From NCBI GenBank assembly GCA_964491375.1, contig CAZBGL010000139.1:1-18142 (forward strand): 18,142 nt of DNA. Direction: 5' to 3'. The stretch is from CAZBGL01 sp964491375 (GTDB lineage Bacteria; Desulfobacterota; Deferrisomatia; Deferrisomatales; Deferrisomataceae). Numbering within the stretch: the first letter of the stretch is position 1; every line of letters begins with the position of its first letter. Under the pieces are notes generated by a model that was given only the letters and a program-made list of their open reading frames with translations, was not told the DNA's origin and did not search any database. Below, piece after piece: positions 1 through 9,442 of the stretch. A program made the position numbers and the translations under genes.

Positions 1-2
1 TG

Positions 3-419
3 GCCGGGCTCAATCCCCACGCGGGCGAGGCCGGCACCCTGGGCCGGGAGGACTCCGAACGGATCGCTCCGGCCGTGGGGGCCGCCCGGGCCGACGGCCT
101 CGAGGTCGCCGGCCCCCTGCCCGCGGACACGGTGTTCCGGCGGGCCGCTTCGGGTGCCTACGACGCCGTGGTGGCCATGTACCACGACCAGGGCCTGGGG
201 CCCCTGAAGCTCCTGCACTTCGACGACGCGGTGAACGTGACCCTGGGGCTTCCCATCGTGCGGACGAGCCCGGACCACGGAACGGCCCTGGACATCGCGG
301 GCCGGGGCGTGGCCCGCGCGTCGAGCTTCCGCGCCGCCCTGGAGACCGCGGCGGCCGTCGCCCGCCGCCGGTCCGGACGTCCGGGACCGGGCCCTCTCCG
401 CGGAACGGACTCGCCATGA
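3..419 (+). CDS. pdxA: 4-hydroxythreonine-4-phosphate dehydrogenase, C-terminal part
   Basis: Only the last 138 residues are present; the family is usually about 330 long, so roughly 190 N-terminal residues lie left of the window. PdxA oxidises 4-phosphooxy-threonine in the DXP-dependent pyridoxal phosphate pathway, in the cytoplasm, using NAD and a divalent metal. The fragment opens with the PdxA signature LNPHAGE (fragment residues 3-9, a metal-ligand histidine in the family), followed by YHDQG (60-64, another metal-ligand histidine) and the phosphate-binding segment ending in DHGTA (91-95). The C-terminal helix and a Pro/Gly/Arg-rich tail follow. The stop overlaps the start of the next gene in an ATGA junction (416-419), suggesting translational coupling. 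Family assignment is firm; nothing looks broken apart from the truncation by the window edge. Confidence 0.95.
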   Translation, partial: AGLNPHAGEAGTLGREDSERIAPAVGAARADGLEVAGPLPADTVFRRAASGAYDAVVAMYHDQGLGPLKLLHFDDAVNVTLGLPIVRTSPDHGTALDIAGRGVARASSFRAALETAAAVARRRSGRPGPGPLRGTDSP

Positions 420-1833
420 GGATCCGCTTCGGCACCGACGGCTGGCGGGGGGTGATCTCCCGCGACTTCACCTTCGACAACCTCCGGCGCATGGCGGACG
501 CCGTGGCGGCCTTCCTGGAGGAGTCCGGCCTGGCCGCACGGGGCGTGGCCGTGGGGTACGACCGCCGGTTCCTCTCGGCGGAGTACGCGGCCGAGGCCGC
601 CGGCGTGCTCGCCGCCCGGGGGATCCGGGTGCTCCTGGCGGACCGGCCCGTGCCCACGCCCCTGGTGTCGTGGGCGGTGCGTCACCTGGGACTGGGGGGC
701 GGGCTGGTGATCACGGCCTCCCACAACCCGCCCGAGTGGAGCGGGGTCAAGTTCAAGGAACCCCAGGGCTGTGCGGCCCGCGAGCGCACCAGCCGGCGGA
801 TCGAGGCCCTTCTGGAGCGCGCTCCCGAGGGGCGGGCGGTGCCGTGCCTGGGGCCTGGCGAGGCGCGGCGCAGGGGGCTCCTGGAGCGCCTGGACGTGTG
901 GGACCCCTACCGGGAGGCCCTGTGGGGCTTCGTGGACCGGGAACACCTGCGCCGCCACCGCCCCCGGGTGGCGGTGGACGCCATGCACGGATGCGCCTGG
1001 CCGTGGCTCGGGGAGTTGCTGGACGAGGCCGGGTGCCGGGTCACCGCCCTGCGCACCGAGCACAACCCGGGCTTTGGCGGGATCCCGCCCGAGCCCCTGG
1101 AGGAGCACCTGGGAGGCCTCATGGAGGCGGTGGCCCGGGAGGGAGCGCTCGTGGGCCTGGCCAACGACGGCGACGCCGACCGGATCGGCGCCGTGGACGA
1201 ACGGGGCCGGTACTTCTCCACCCAGCGGATCTTCGCGGTGCTCCTCCATCACCTGCTGGAGGACCGGGACATGGCCGGCCGGGTGGTCCGCTCGGTCTCG
1301 GGCACGGCCATGGCCGACCTGCTGTGCGCGCGCAGGGGCCTGGAGCTCGTGGTCACGCCCATCGGGTTCAAGCACATCGGCGAGGCGGTCGCCGAGCCGG
1401 GAACCCTCATCGGCGGCGAGGAGAGCGGCGGGATCGCAATCCCGGCGTTCCTTCCGGAGCGGGACGGGCTGCTCAACGCCCTGCTCCTGGTTGCGCTCGC
1501 GGTCCAGGCGGGGGGGCTGCGGCGCGATCTGGACCGGGTGTTCGCCGTGACCGGTCCGTTCACCTACCGGAGGGTGGACGTTCCCCTGGACCCCGCGGAC
1601 CGGCCCGCGGTGGTGGAACGGATCGCGCGGCTCACCGCGCCCTCCGCGCTGTCCGGCCGGCCGGTGGTGCGCGCGGTGCGCATCGACGGGCTCCGGCTCG
1701 AGCGGGACGACGGATCGTGGCTGCTGGTGCGGGCATCGGGCACCGAGCCCAAGCTCCGGTTCTACGCCGAAGGCCGCAGCCCCGGCGACGTGGACTCCCT
1801 CCTGGCCGAGGGGCGGCGCATGGTGGGGGTGTG

Positions 1834-1834
<1 letters not shown>
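416..1834 (+). CDS. alpha-D-phosphohexomutase (phosphoglucomutase/phosphomannomutase family)
   Basis: A 472-residue cytoplasmic enzyme that moves a phosphate between C1 and C6 (or an equivalent position) of a sugar phosphate. All four family landmarks are intact: the N-terminal FGTDGWRG (residues 5-12), the active-site loop TASHNPP (100-106) with the phosphorylated Ser102, the magnesium loop DGDADR (251-256), the sugar-binding loop GEESGG (334-339) and the phosphate-binding loop RASGTEPK (439-446). Length is normal for bacterial and archaeal members. The sequence alone does not decide between glucose, mannose or glucosamine phosphate; a typical GlmM is somewhat shorter, so I give no symbol. 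It starts inside the pdxA stop (ATGA) and its own stop overlaps the uvrA start (TGATG), so it is translated as the middle gene of a coupled trio. The ribosome site GGAACGGA just upstream is weak, consistent with coupling. Confidence 0.93.
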
Positions 1835-4674
<2,840 letters not shown>

Positions 4675-4731
4675 CCGGGGTTCACACAACGGGTTTCCGG
4701 AGCCAGGACCGCGGGTTGTCCCCTCTCCTTT

Positions 4732-4759
4732 GTCGCCTGAGACCGGACACCTGATGGGG
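4732..4759. repeat. degenerate heptamer tract A
   Basis: Four consecutive 7-base units, each starting with G: GTCGCCT, GAGACCG, GACACCT, GATGGGG. The tract aligns by eye with tract B at 4915-4942: 16 of the first 24 bases are identical, both contain CCTGAT near the end, and both are followed by a G run and GCGC. It therefore looks like a worn copy of the same element. Confidence 0.45.
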
Positions 4760-4878
4760 GAGCGCGTTTGGTCTTCTGTGAGGAGGGATCGTTGATGGGG
4801 GGGAGCCGGCCAGGGGGTCCTCCCGGGCCTTGGAGACCGGCGGTCCGCCAGGGGCCTGTTCTCGCTTGGGGCCGCTTT

Positions 4879-4922
4879 CAGAAACCAGAGGACAGGATCC
4901 ACTCCCTGTCCTCTGTCTTCTG
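4879..4922. repeat. imperfect 16-bp hairpin
   Basis: Perfect 11-bp inverted repeat CAGAGGACAGG (4886-4896) and CCTGTCCTCTG (4905-4915) around an 8-base loop. It is extended, after a 2x2 mismatch, by CAGAA (4879-4883) pairing with TTCTG (4918-4922). There is no T run on either side, so it is not a standard intrinsic terminator; it lies about 205 bases after the uvrA stop. The right arm is itself the start of a heptamer tract, so the palindrome may be a by-product of an interspersed repeat family. Confidence 0.7.
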
Positions 4923-4942
4923 AATTCTGGCTCCTGATATGG
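4908..4942. repeat. degenerate heptamer tract B
   Basis: Five consecutive 7-base units: GTCCTCT, GTCTTCT, GAATTCT, GGCTCCT, GATATGG. The first four share the pattern G, two variable bases, T or C, T or C, CT. Similar TTCTG/TCCTG-type short repeats are, from memory, common in intergenic DNA of deltaproteobacterial genomes; that link is recollection and was not searched. Confidence 0.55.
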
Positions 4943-4978
4943 GGCGCCTTTCCAGGCGCGATCGGGCCGCAGACCCAA

Positions 4979-4992
4979 CAGCCGTCAGCCGG
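4979..4992. repeat. CAGCCGT-type repeat, upstream copy
   Basis: CAGCCGT followed by CAGCCGG. Its first 13 bases (4979-4991) are identical to those at 5075-5087, 96 bp further on, which run into the next start codon. Confidence 0.65.
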
Positions 4993-5069
4993 CGACTGTG
5001 ACCCGCCTCGACTGCGGGAACGGTGAGGGCTAACAAGGCGCTTCAGCTTTCCAGCGTTCCAGTCCTTCC

Positions 5070-5090
5070 GGAGGCAGCCGTCAGCCGTCA
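5070..5090 (+). repeat. tandem CAGCCGT repeat between a GGAGG motif and the start codon
   Basis: GGAGG (5070-5074) is followed by two exact copies of CAGCCGT (5075-5081 and 5082-5088), then C, then the ATG at 5090. As written, the Shine-Dalgarno-like motif is 15 bases from the start, too far for efficient initiation; removing one 7-base unit would give 8 bases, near the optimum. The bases are seen directly; the effect on translation is inference. Confidence 0.7.
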
Positions 5091-5383
5091 TGACTCGATG
5101 CGGGAAATGCGGGGTGGAACTCCCCCCCGGAAGCCTCAAGTACCTGGTCACGATCCACGTGACCGCCGACTTCGACGGGGTCCTGCCCGACGCCGGCGAC
5201 ATGGAGGACCTGGAGGCGTTCATGAGGCAACTCGATGCGGCCGACGCCTCGGAACTGGAGCGGGACGTGTACCGCTCCCGGGGCTACATCCTGTGCCCGG
5301 CCTGCAAGGACGCGTTCCTGGCCGATCCCCTCGGGCCCCGGTCCCCAGGGGAGCGGCCCACAACCGGCGGAAGGATGCACTGA
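5090..5383 (+). CDS. small four-cysteine (putative zinc-binding) protein
   Basis: A 97-residue protein with two CxxC pairs, C4-G-K-C7 at the N-terminus and C69-P-A-C72 near the C-terminus. Together they could form one zinc ribbon; the residues between are acidic (many Asp/Glu at 36-60). There is no signal peptide or membrane segment, so it is probably cytoplasmic. I recognise no named family. Support for it being real: codon structure matches the neighbours, the cysteine pairs are well placed, and the stop overlaps the start of the radical-SAM gene by one base (TGATG), implying coupled translation. The start at 5090 is the only ATG near the first CxxC, but its ribosome site is oddly far away (see the tandem repeat entry). 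The C-terminal 20 residues are Pro/Gly/Arg-rich and probably disordered. Function unknown; a partner of the radical-SAM protein is a guess from position. Confidence 0.8.
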   Translation: MTRCGKCGVELPPGSLKYLVTIHVTADFDGVLPDAGDMEDLEAFMRQLDAADASELERDVYRSRGYILCPACKDAFLADPLGPRSPGERPTTGGRMH

Positions 5384-7887
5384 TGCGCTACGGACGGGCC
5401 CTGCTCGAGGTGGAAAAGCCCGGTCGGTACGAGGGCCTGGAGGCCGGCGCGGTGGTCAAGGACTGGGGATCGGCGAGGGTCCGCGTGGCCCTTTGCTTTC
5501 CCGACGTGTACGAGATCGGGATGAGCCACCTGGGGCTCCTGCTCCTGTACGACGCCCTGAACCGGTGCGGCGACGTGCTGGCCGAGCGGGCCTTCGCGCC
5601 GTGGCGCGACATGGAGGCGCTCCTGCGCCGCAGGAGGTGGCCCCTGGTGAGCCGGGAATCGGGCCGCCCCTTGCGGGAGTTCGACCTCGTGGGATTCACC
5701 CTGCCCTACGAGCTCGCGGCCACCAACGTGCTCGCCATGCTGGAGCTGGGCGGGGTACCCCTGCTCGCGGCCGACCGTGGCCCGAACGATCCCCTGGTGG
5801 TGGGCGGGGGGCCGGTGGCGGCCAACCCGGAGCCGTTCGCCGACTTCTTCGACGCGTTCCTGGTGGGCGACGGCGAGGAGGCCGTGGTGGAGATGGCCCG
5901 GGCCGTGGCCGATGCCGGGCCGGACCGGAGGGATCGCCTGGAGGCCCTGGCCCGGGTGCCGGGAGTGTACGTGCCCTCCCGGACCCGGCCCGTGTTCGAG
6001 GCCGGCGCGTTCCGAGGGTTCGAGCCGCCGGTTCGGGTCCGCCGTCGGGTGGTGCCGGACCTCGAGCGGGCTCCCGCGCCCCGCAGGCCGATCGTGCCGG
6101 TCATCGCCACGGTGCACGACCGCCTCACGGTGGAGGTGGCCCGGGGCTGCACCCGGGGGTGCCGGTTCTGCCAGGCGGGCTACTACTACCGCCCGGTGAG
6201 GGAGCGGAGCGTCGAGGTCATCGCCCGGTCGGTGCGCCAGGCCCTGGACGCCACCGGGTACGACGAGGTGGGCCTCCTGTCGCTCTCCACGGGGGACCAC
6301 ACCTCGATCGGCCCCCTGCTGGTGCGGCTCATGGAGGAACACGCCGCCTCCCGCGTGGCCGTGAGCCTGCCGAGCCTACGGGTGGACTCCCTGGACGGCC
6401 GGCTCCTGGAGGAGATCCGCAGGGTCCGGAAGACCGGGTTCACCCTGGCCCCCGAGGCCGGCACCGAACGGCTCCGGCGGGTCATCAACAAGAACGTGAC
6501 CGAGGCCGAGATCTTCGGCGCGGTCCACAAGGTGTTCGCCGCCGGCTGGAAGAGCCTCAAGCTCTACTTCATGATCGGGCTCCCCACCGAGACCGATGAG
6601 GACCGGGAGGCCATCGTGGACATGGTCCGGCGCATCGCCCGGGCCGTTCCCCGGGGCCGGGGGAGGCTGGCGGTGAGCCTTTCGAGCTTCGTGCCCAAGC
6701 CGCACACCCCGTTCCAGTGGGCCCGCCAGCTCGGAGCGGCCGAGATCGAAGAGGCCCAGGTGTTCTTCCGGGAACGGCTCCGGGCCCGCTCGCTGGAGCT
6801 CAAGTGGCACGACGCCCGGATGAGCGTGCTCGAGGGGGTGCTCGCCCGGGGCGACCGGAGGCTCGGCGCCGCGATCCTCGAGGCGTACCGGCTGGGGTGC
6901 CGCATGGACGCCTGGACCGGGGAGTTCCGGTGGGACCTGTGGGAGGAGGCGTTCCGGAGGACGGGACTGGATCCCGGGGCGTACCTTCGGGAGCGCTCGC
7001 CCGGGGAGCCGCTTCCGTGGGACGCGATCGACCTGGGGGTGGAGCGTTCGTTCCTGTTGAAGGAGTGGGAACGGGCGCTGCGGGCCGAGCCCACGCCCGA
7101 CTGCCGGGACGGCCGGTGCCACGGGTGTGGGCTGTGCGACTTCGAGGTGGTGCGCCCCCGGACGGCCGAAACCGCGCCCTTCCCGGCACGCCGGGAGGCC
7201 CCGACGGACGAGCCGGCCGACCCCTCCCGGGCGCCCCGGCTCCGGTTCCGGTTCTCCAAGACCGGCCCGGCGGCCCTGATCTCGCACCTGGAGACCGTGG
7301 CGGCCCTCCACCGGGCGCTGCGGGCGGCCGGGGTGCCCCTGGTCTACTCCCGGGGGCACCACCCCCAGCCCCGCCTCGTTCTGGGGCCGGCCCTTCCCCT
7401 GGGCACCGAGAGCCTGGCCGAACTGGCGGACGTGCGGGTGCGGGAGGTCCCGGCCCTGGCCGAGACCCACCGCCGCGTGAACGAGCACCTGCCCGAGGGC
7501 CTCCGGGTGGAGGCCATGTGGGTGCTGCCCGAGGAAAGCGCCGGCCTCACGGGCGGGGACACCGTGGAGGAGTACCGGATCACCCCCTCGGACGAGGCCT
7601 GCCGGGCCGCCCAGGCCCGGGGAGGCTGGCGTTCAGCGATCGAGGCGTTCTGGAACGCGCCCGAGTTTCCCGTGGTCAAGCGGCGCCGGAACAAGGCCGA
7701 CCGGGTACTGGACGCCCGCCGCCACGTGGAGGGGCTCTGGATGGAGGGGGAAGAGATCTGGCTGCGGCTCCGCCGGAACCCCAACGGCACGGCCGTGGCC
7801 CCCGAGGAGTTCCTGAGGGCGCTCGCCGGCGTTCCGGAGGGGGAGCGGGCCGCGGAGCGCATCGTGAAAACCCGGATGCGGGTGTGA
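5383..7887 (+). CDS. fused radical-SAM protein (TIGR03960 + TIGR03936/DUF2344)
   Basis: An 834-residue fusion. Residues 1 to about 230 resemble the B12-binding-like Rossmann domain of TIGR03960 proteins, with GGGP (141-144) and GDGEE (162-166), but the cobalamin motif DxHxxG is not seen. The radical-SAM core (about 245-480) carries the [4Fe-4S] motif C256xxxC260xxC263. A second cluster, C574, C579, C582 and C585, closes the TIGR03960 part and may hold another Fe-S cluster or zinc. Residues about 617-815 match the TIGR03936/DUF2344 partner domain, which in many bacteria is a separate gene. Family knowledge: reaction unknown; these genes often sit before rne/rng and ribosomal protein L21, hinting at a role in RNA or ribosome biology. 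The start is supported by GGAAGGA seven bases upstream and by the one-base overlap with the previous stop. The domain assignment is strong; function is open. Confidence 0.9.
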   Translation: MRYGRALLEVEKPGRYEGLEAGAVVKDWGSARVRVALCFPDVYEIGMSHLGLLLLYDALNRCGDVLAERAFAPWRDMEALLRRRRWPLVSRESGRPLREFDLVGFTLPYELAATNVLAMLELGGVPLLAADRGPNDPLVVGGGPVAANPEPFADFFDAFLVGDGEEAVVEMARAVADAGPDRRDRLEALARVPGVYVPSRTRPVFEAGAFRGFEPPVRVRRRVVPDLERAPAPRRPIVPVIATVHDRLTVEVARGCTRGCRFCQAGYYYRPVRERSVEVIARSVRQALDATGYDEVGLLSLSTGDHTSIGPLLVRLMEEHAASRVAVSLPSLRVDSLDGRLLEEIRRVRKTGFTLAPEAGTERLRRVINKNVTEAEIFGAVHKVFAAGWKSLKLYFMIGLPTETDEDREAIVDMVRRIARAVPRGRGRLAVSLSSFVPKPHTPFQWARQLGAAEIEEAQVFFRERLRARSLELKWHDARMSVLEGVLARGDRRLGAAILEAYRLGCRMDAWTGEFRWDLWEEAFRRTGLDPGAYLRERSPGEPLPWDAIDLGVERSFLLKEWERALRAEPTPDCRDGRCHGCGLCDFEVVRPRTAETAPFPARREAPTDEPADPSRAPRLRFRFSKTGPAALISHLETVAALHRALRAAGVPLVYSRGHHPQPRLVLGPALPLGTESLAELADVRVREVPALAETHRRVNEHLPEGLRVEAMWVLPEESAGLTGGDTVEEYRITPSDEACRAAQARGGWRSAIEAFWNAPEFPVVKRRRNKADRVLDARRHVEGLWMEGEEIWLRLRRNPNGTAVAPEEFLRALAGVPEGERAAERIVKTRMRV

Positions 7888-7906
7888 CCGAAGAGGAGCC
7901 GAGACC

Positions 7907-9442
7907 ATGGCGTTGGCGGACACCGCCCCCGCGCTCACCAAGGAGATCATCATCAACGCCACCCCCCAGGATACCCGGGTGGCCCTGCTGGAGAACAAGG
8001 TGCTGGTGGAGCTCTACATCGAGCACGTCAAGGACCGGCGGGTGGCCGGCAACATCTACAAGGGCCGGGTGGTCCGCGTGCTCCCCGGCATGCAGGCGGC
8101 GTTCGTGGACATCGGCCTGGAAAAGGCCGCGTTCCTGTACGTGTCGGACGTGTACACGGGCGAGCGGGAACCCGAGGGGGACCTGGGCGACGACGAGCTG
8201 GCCGAGGAGGGCGTGGCCCTGCGGCCGCCCCGGCCGTCGGAGCCCATCGAGCACCTGCTGCGGGAGGGCCAGGAGATCCTGGTCCAGGTGGCCAAGGAAC
8301 CCCTGGGCCGCAAGGGGGCCCGCATCACCCAGTACGTGAGCCTGCCCGGCCGCAACCTGGTGTATCTGCCCCAGGTGAACCACATCGGCGTGTCCCGCCG
8401 GATCACCGACGAGGCCGAGCGCGCCCGGCTGCGCGAGCTCGTGGCGGGCCTGCGGCAGGGCCCCGGCGGGTTCATCGTGCGCACCGCGGCCGAGGGGTGC
8501 GGTCCCGAGGAACTGGACCGGGAGATGGTGTTCCTGACCCGGCTGTGGAGCGAGATCCTCCAGAGGGCCGCCCGCGTCCCGGCGCCCAACCTGCTCCACT
8601 GGGACCTGGACATCTCGTTCCGGGCGATCCGGGACCTGTACACCCCCGAGGTGAAGCGGATCGTGGTGGACTCGCCCGAGGAGTACAAGAAGATCCTGGA
8701 GTTCGTGGAGACCTACGTGCCCCAGGCCAAGCCCCTGGTGGTGCTGTACAACCGGCCCGAGCCCATCTTCGGCTTCTACGACATCGAGATCGAGATCTCC
8801 AAGGCCCTGGAGCGGCGCGTGTGGCTGAAGAGCGGCGGCTACATCGTGATCGAGCGCACCGAGGCCCTCACGGCCATCGATGTGAACACCGGCTCGTACG
8901 TGGGCAAGCGCAACCTGGAGGAGACCATCCTCAAGACGAACCTGGAGGCCGCCCGGGAGATCGCGTATCAACTTCGGCTCCGCAACATCGGCGGGATCAT
9001 CATCATCGACTTCATCGACATGGAGGTGGAGGAGAACCGGAGGAAGGTGTTCGAGACCCTCCAGGCCGAGCTCAGGAAGGACCGGGCCAAGACGAACCTG
9101 CTCCAGATCTCGAGCCTGGGACTGGTGGAGATGACTCGCAAGCGGGTGCACGAGGACCTGGGCCGCACCCTGTGCGAGCCGTGCCCCTACTGCGAGGGCA
9201 AGGGGTACGTGCGGTCCCGGGCCACGGTGGCCTACGACGTGTTCCGAGAGATCCGCCGCCGCCGGGACCAGTTCTCCGGCGACACCGTGGTGGTTGAGGC
9301 CCATCCCGAGGTGGTCCACTACCTGTACGACGAGGAGCGCTCCGGGCTGGAGGCCCTGGAGAACACCCTGGGCAGGCAGATCGTGCTCAAGTCCCGGCCC
9401 GACCTCCACCAGGAGGACTTCCGGGTCCGCGAGGGACCGTAG
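7907..9442 (+). CDS. rng: ribonuclease G (RNase E/G family)
   Basis: A 511-residue endoribonuclease, close to the E. coli RNase G length and without the long C-terminal scaffold of RNase E. It processes 16S rRNA 5' ends and takes part in mRNA decay. An S1 RNA-binding domain (about 35-130) begins after a lead containing IIINATPQDTRVA. The two catalytic metal-binding aspartates are D325 in AIDVNTG and D368 in IIIDFID; their spacing of 43 matches D303/D346 of RNase E. The zinc-link cysteines are in CPYC (426-429), with an extra Cys423 before it. GAGGAG (7893-7898) lies 8 bases from the ATG. The gene follows the radical-SAM gene by 19 bases and is probably cotranscribed with it. Its last 56 bases overlap the end of the convergent chemoreceptor gene. 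Ribosomal L21/L27 genes, often next, are absent here. Confidence 0.95.
   Translation: MALADTAPALTKEIIINATPQDTRVALLENKVLVELYIEHVKDRRVAGNIYKGRVVRVLPGMQAAFVDIGLEKAAFLYVSDVYTGEREPEGDLGDDELAEEGVALRPPRPSEPIEHLLREGQEILVQVAKEPLGRKGARITQYVSLPGRNLVYLPQVNHIGVSRRITDEAERARLRELVAGLRQGPGGFIVRTAAEGCGPEELDREMVFLTRLWSEILQRAARVPAPNLLHWDLDISFRAIRDLYTPEVKRIVVDSPEEYKKILEFVETYVPQAKPLVVLYNRPEPIFGFYDIEIEISKALERRVWLKSGGYIVIERTEALTAIDVNTGSYVGKRNLEETILKTNLEAAREIAYQLRLRNIGGIIIIDFIDMEVEENRRKVFETLQAELRKDRAKTNLLQISSLGLVEMTRKRVHEDLGRTLCEPCPYCEGKGYVRSRATVAYDVFREIRRRRDQFSGDTVVVEAHPEVVHYLYDEERSGLEALENTLGRQIVLKSRPDLHQEDFRVREGP

Larger units (their letters stand above)
4675..5089. other. 415-bp spacer with degenerate repeats, no gene seen
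   Basis: This is the longest gene-free stretch of the window and is visibly less GC-rich and less codon-structured than its surroundings. A 98-codon frame on the - strand (4682-4978) has no family resemblance and is rejected. The spacer holds two tracts of degenerate 7-bp units, an imperfect 16-bp hairpin (4879-4922), a short hairpin GCGCCT/AGGCGC (4944-4959) and two copies of CAGCCGTCAGCCG (4979-4991 and 5075-5087). No intrinsic terminator with a T tract follows uvrA, and I could not place a convincing promoter for the downstream genes, although one is expected here. Confidence 0.7.

Noticed and set aside
670..1833. N-terminal extension of the uvrA frame by 388 codons
   Set aside because: Overlaps the intact mutase gene in another frame and reads as Arg/Gly/Pro-rich low-complexity sequence; UvrA homology starts at 1834.
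4675..4730. Intrinsic terminator directly after uvrA
   Set aside because: Only short CCGG or GGAC/GTCC pairings without a T run were found.
4682..4978. 98-codon frame on the - strand in the uvrA downstream spacer
   Set aside because: It consists largely of the repeat tracts and palindrome, lacks a ribosome site and has no family resemblance.
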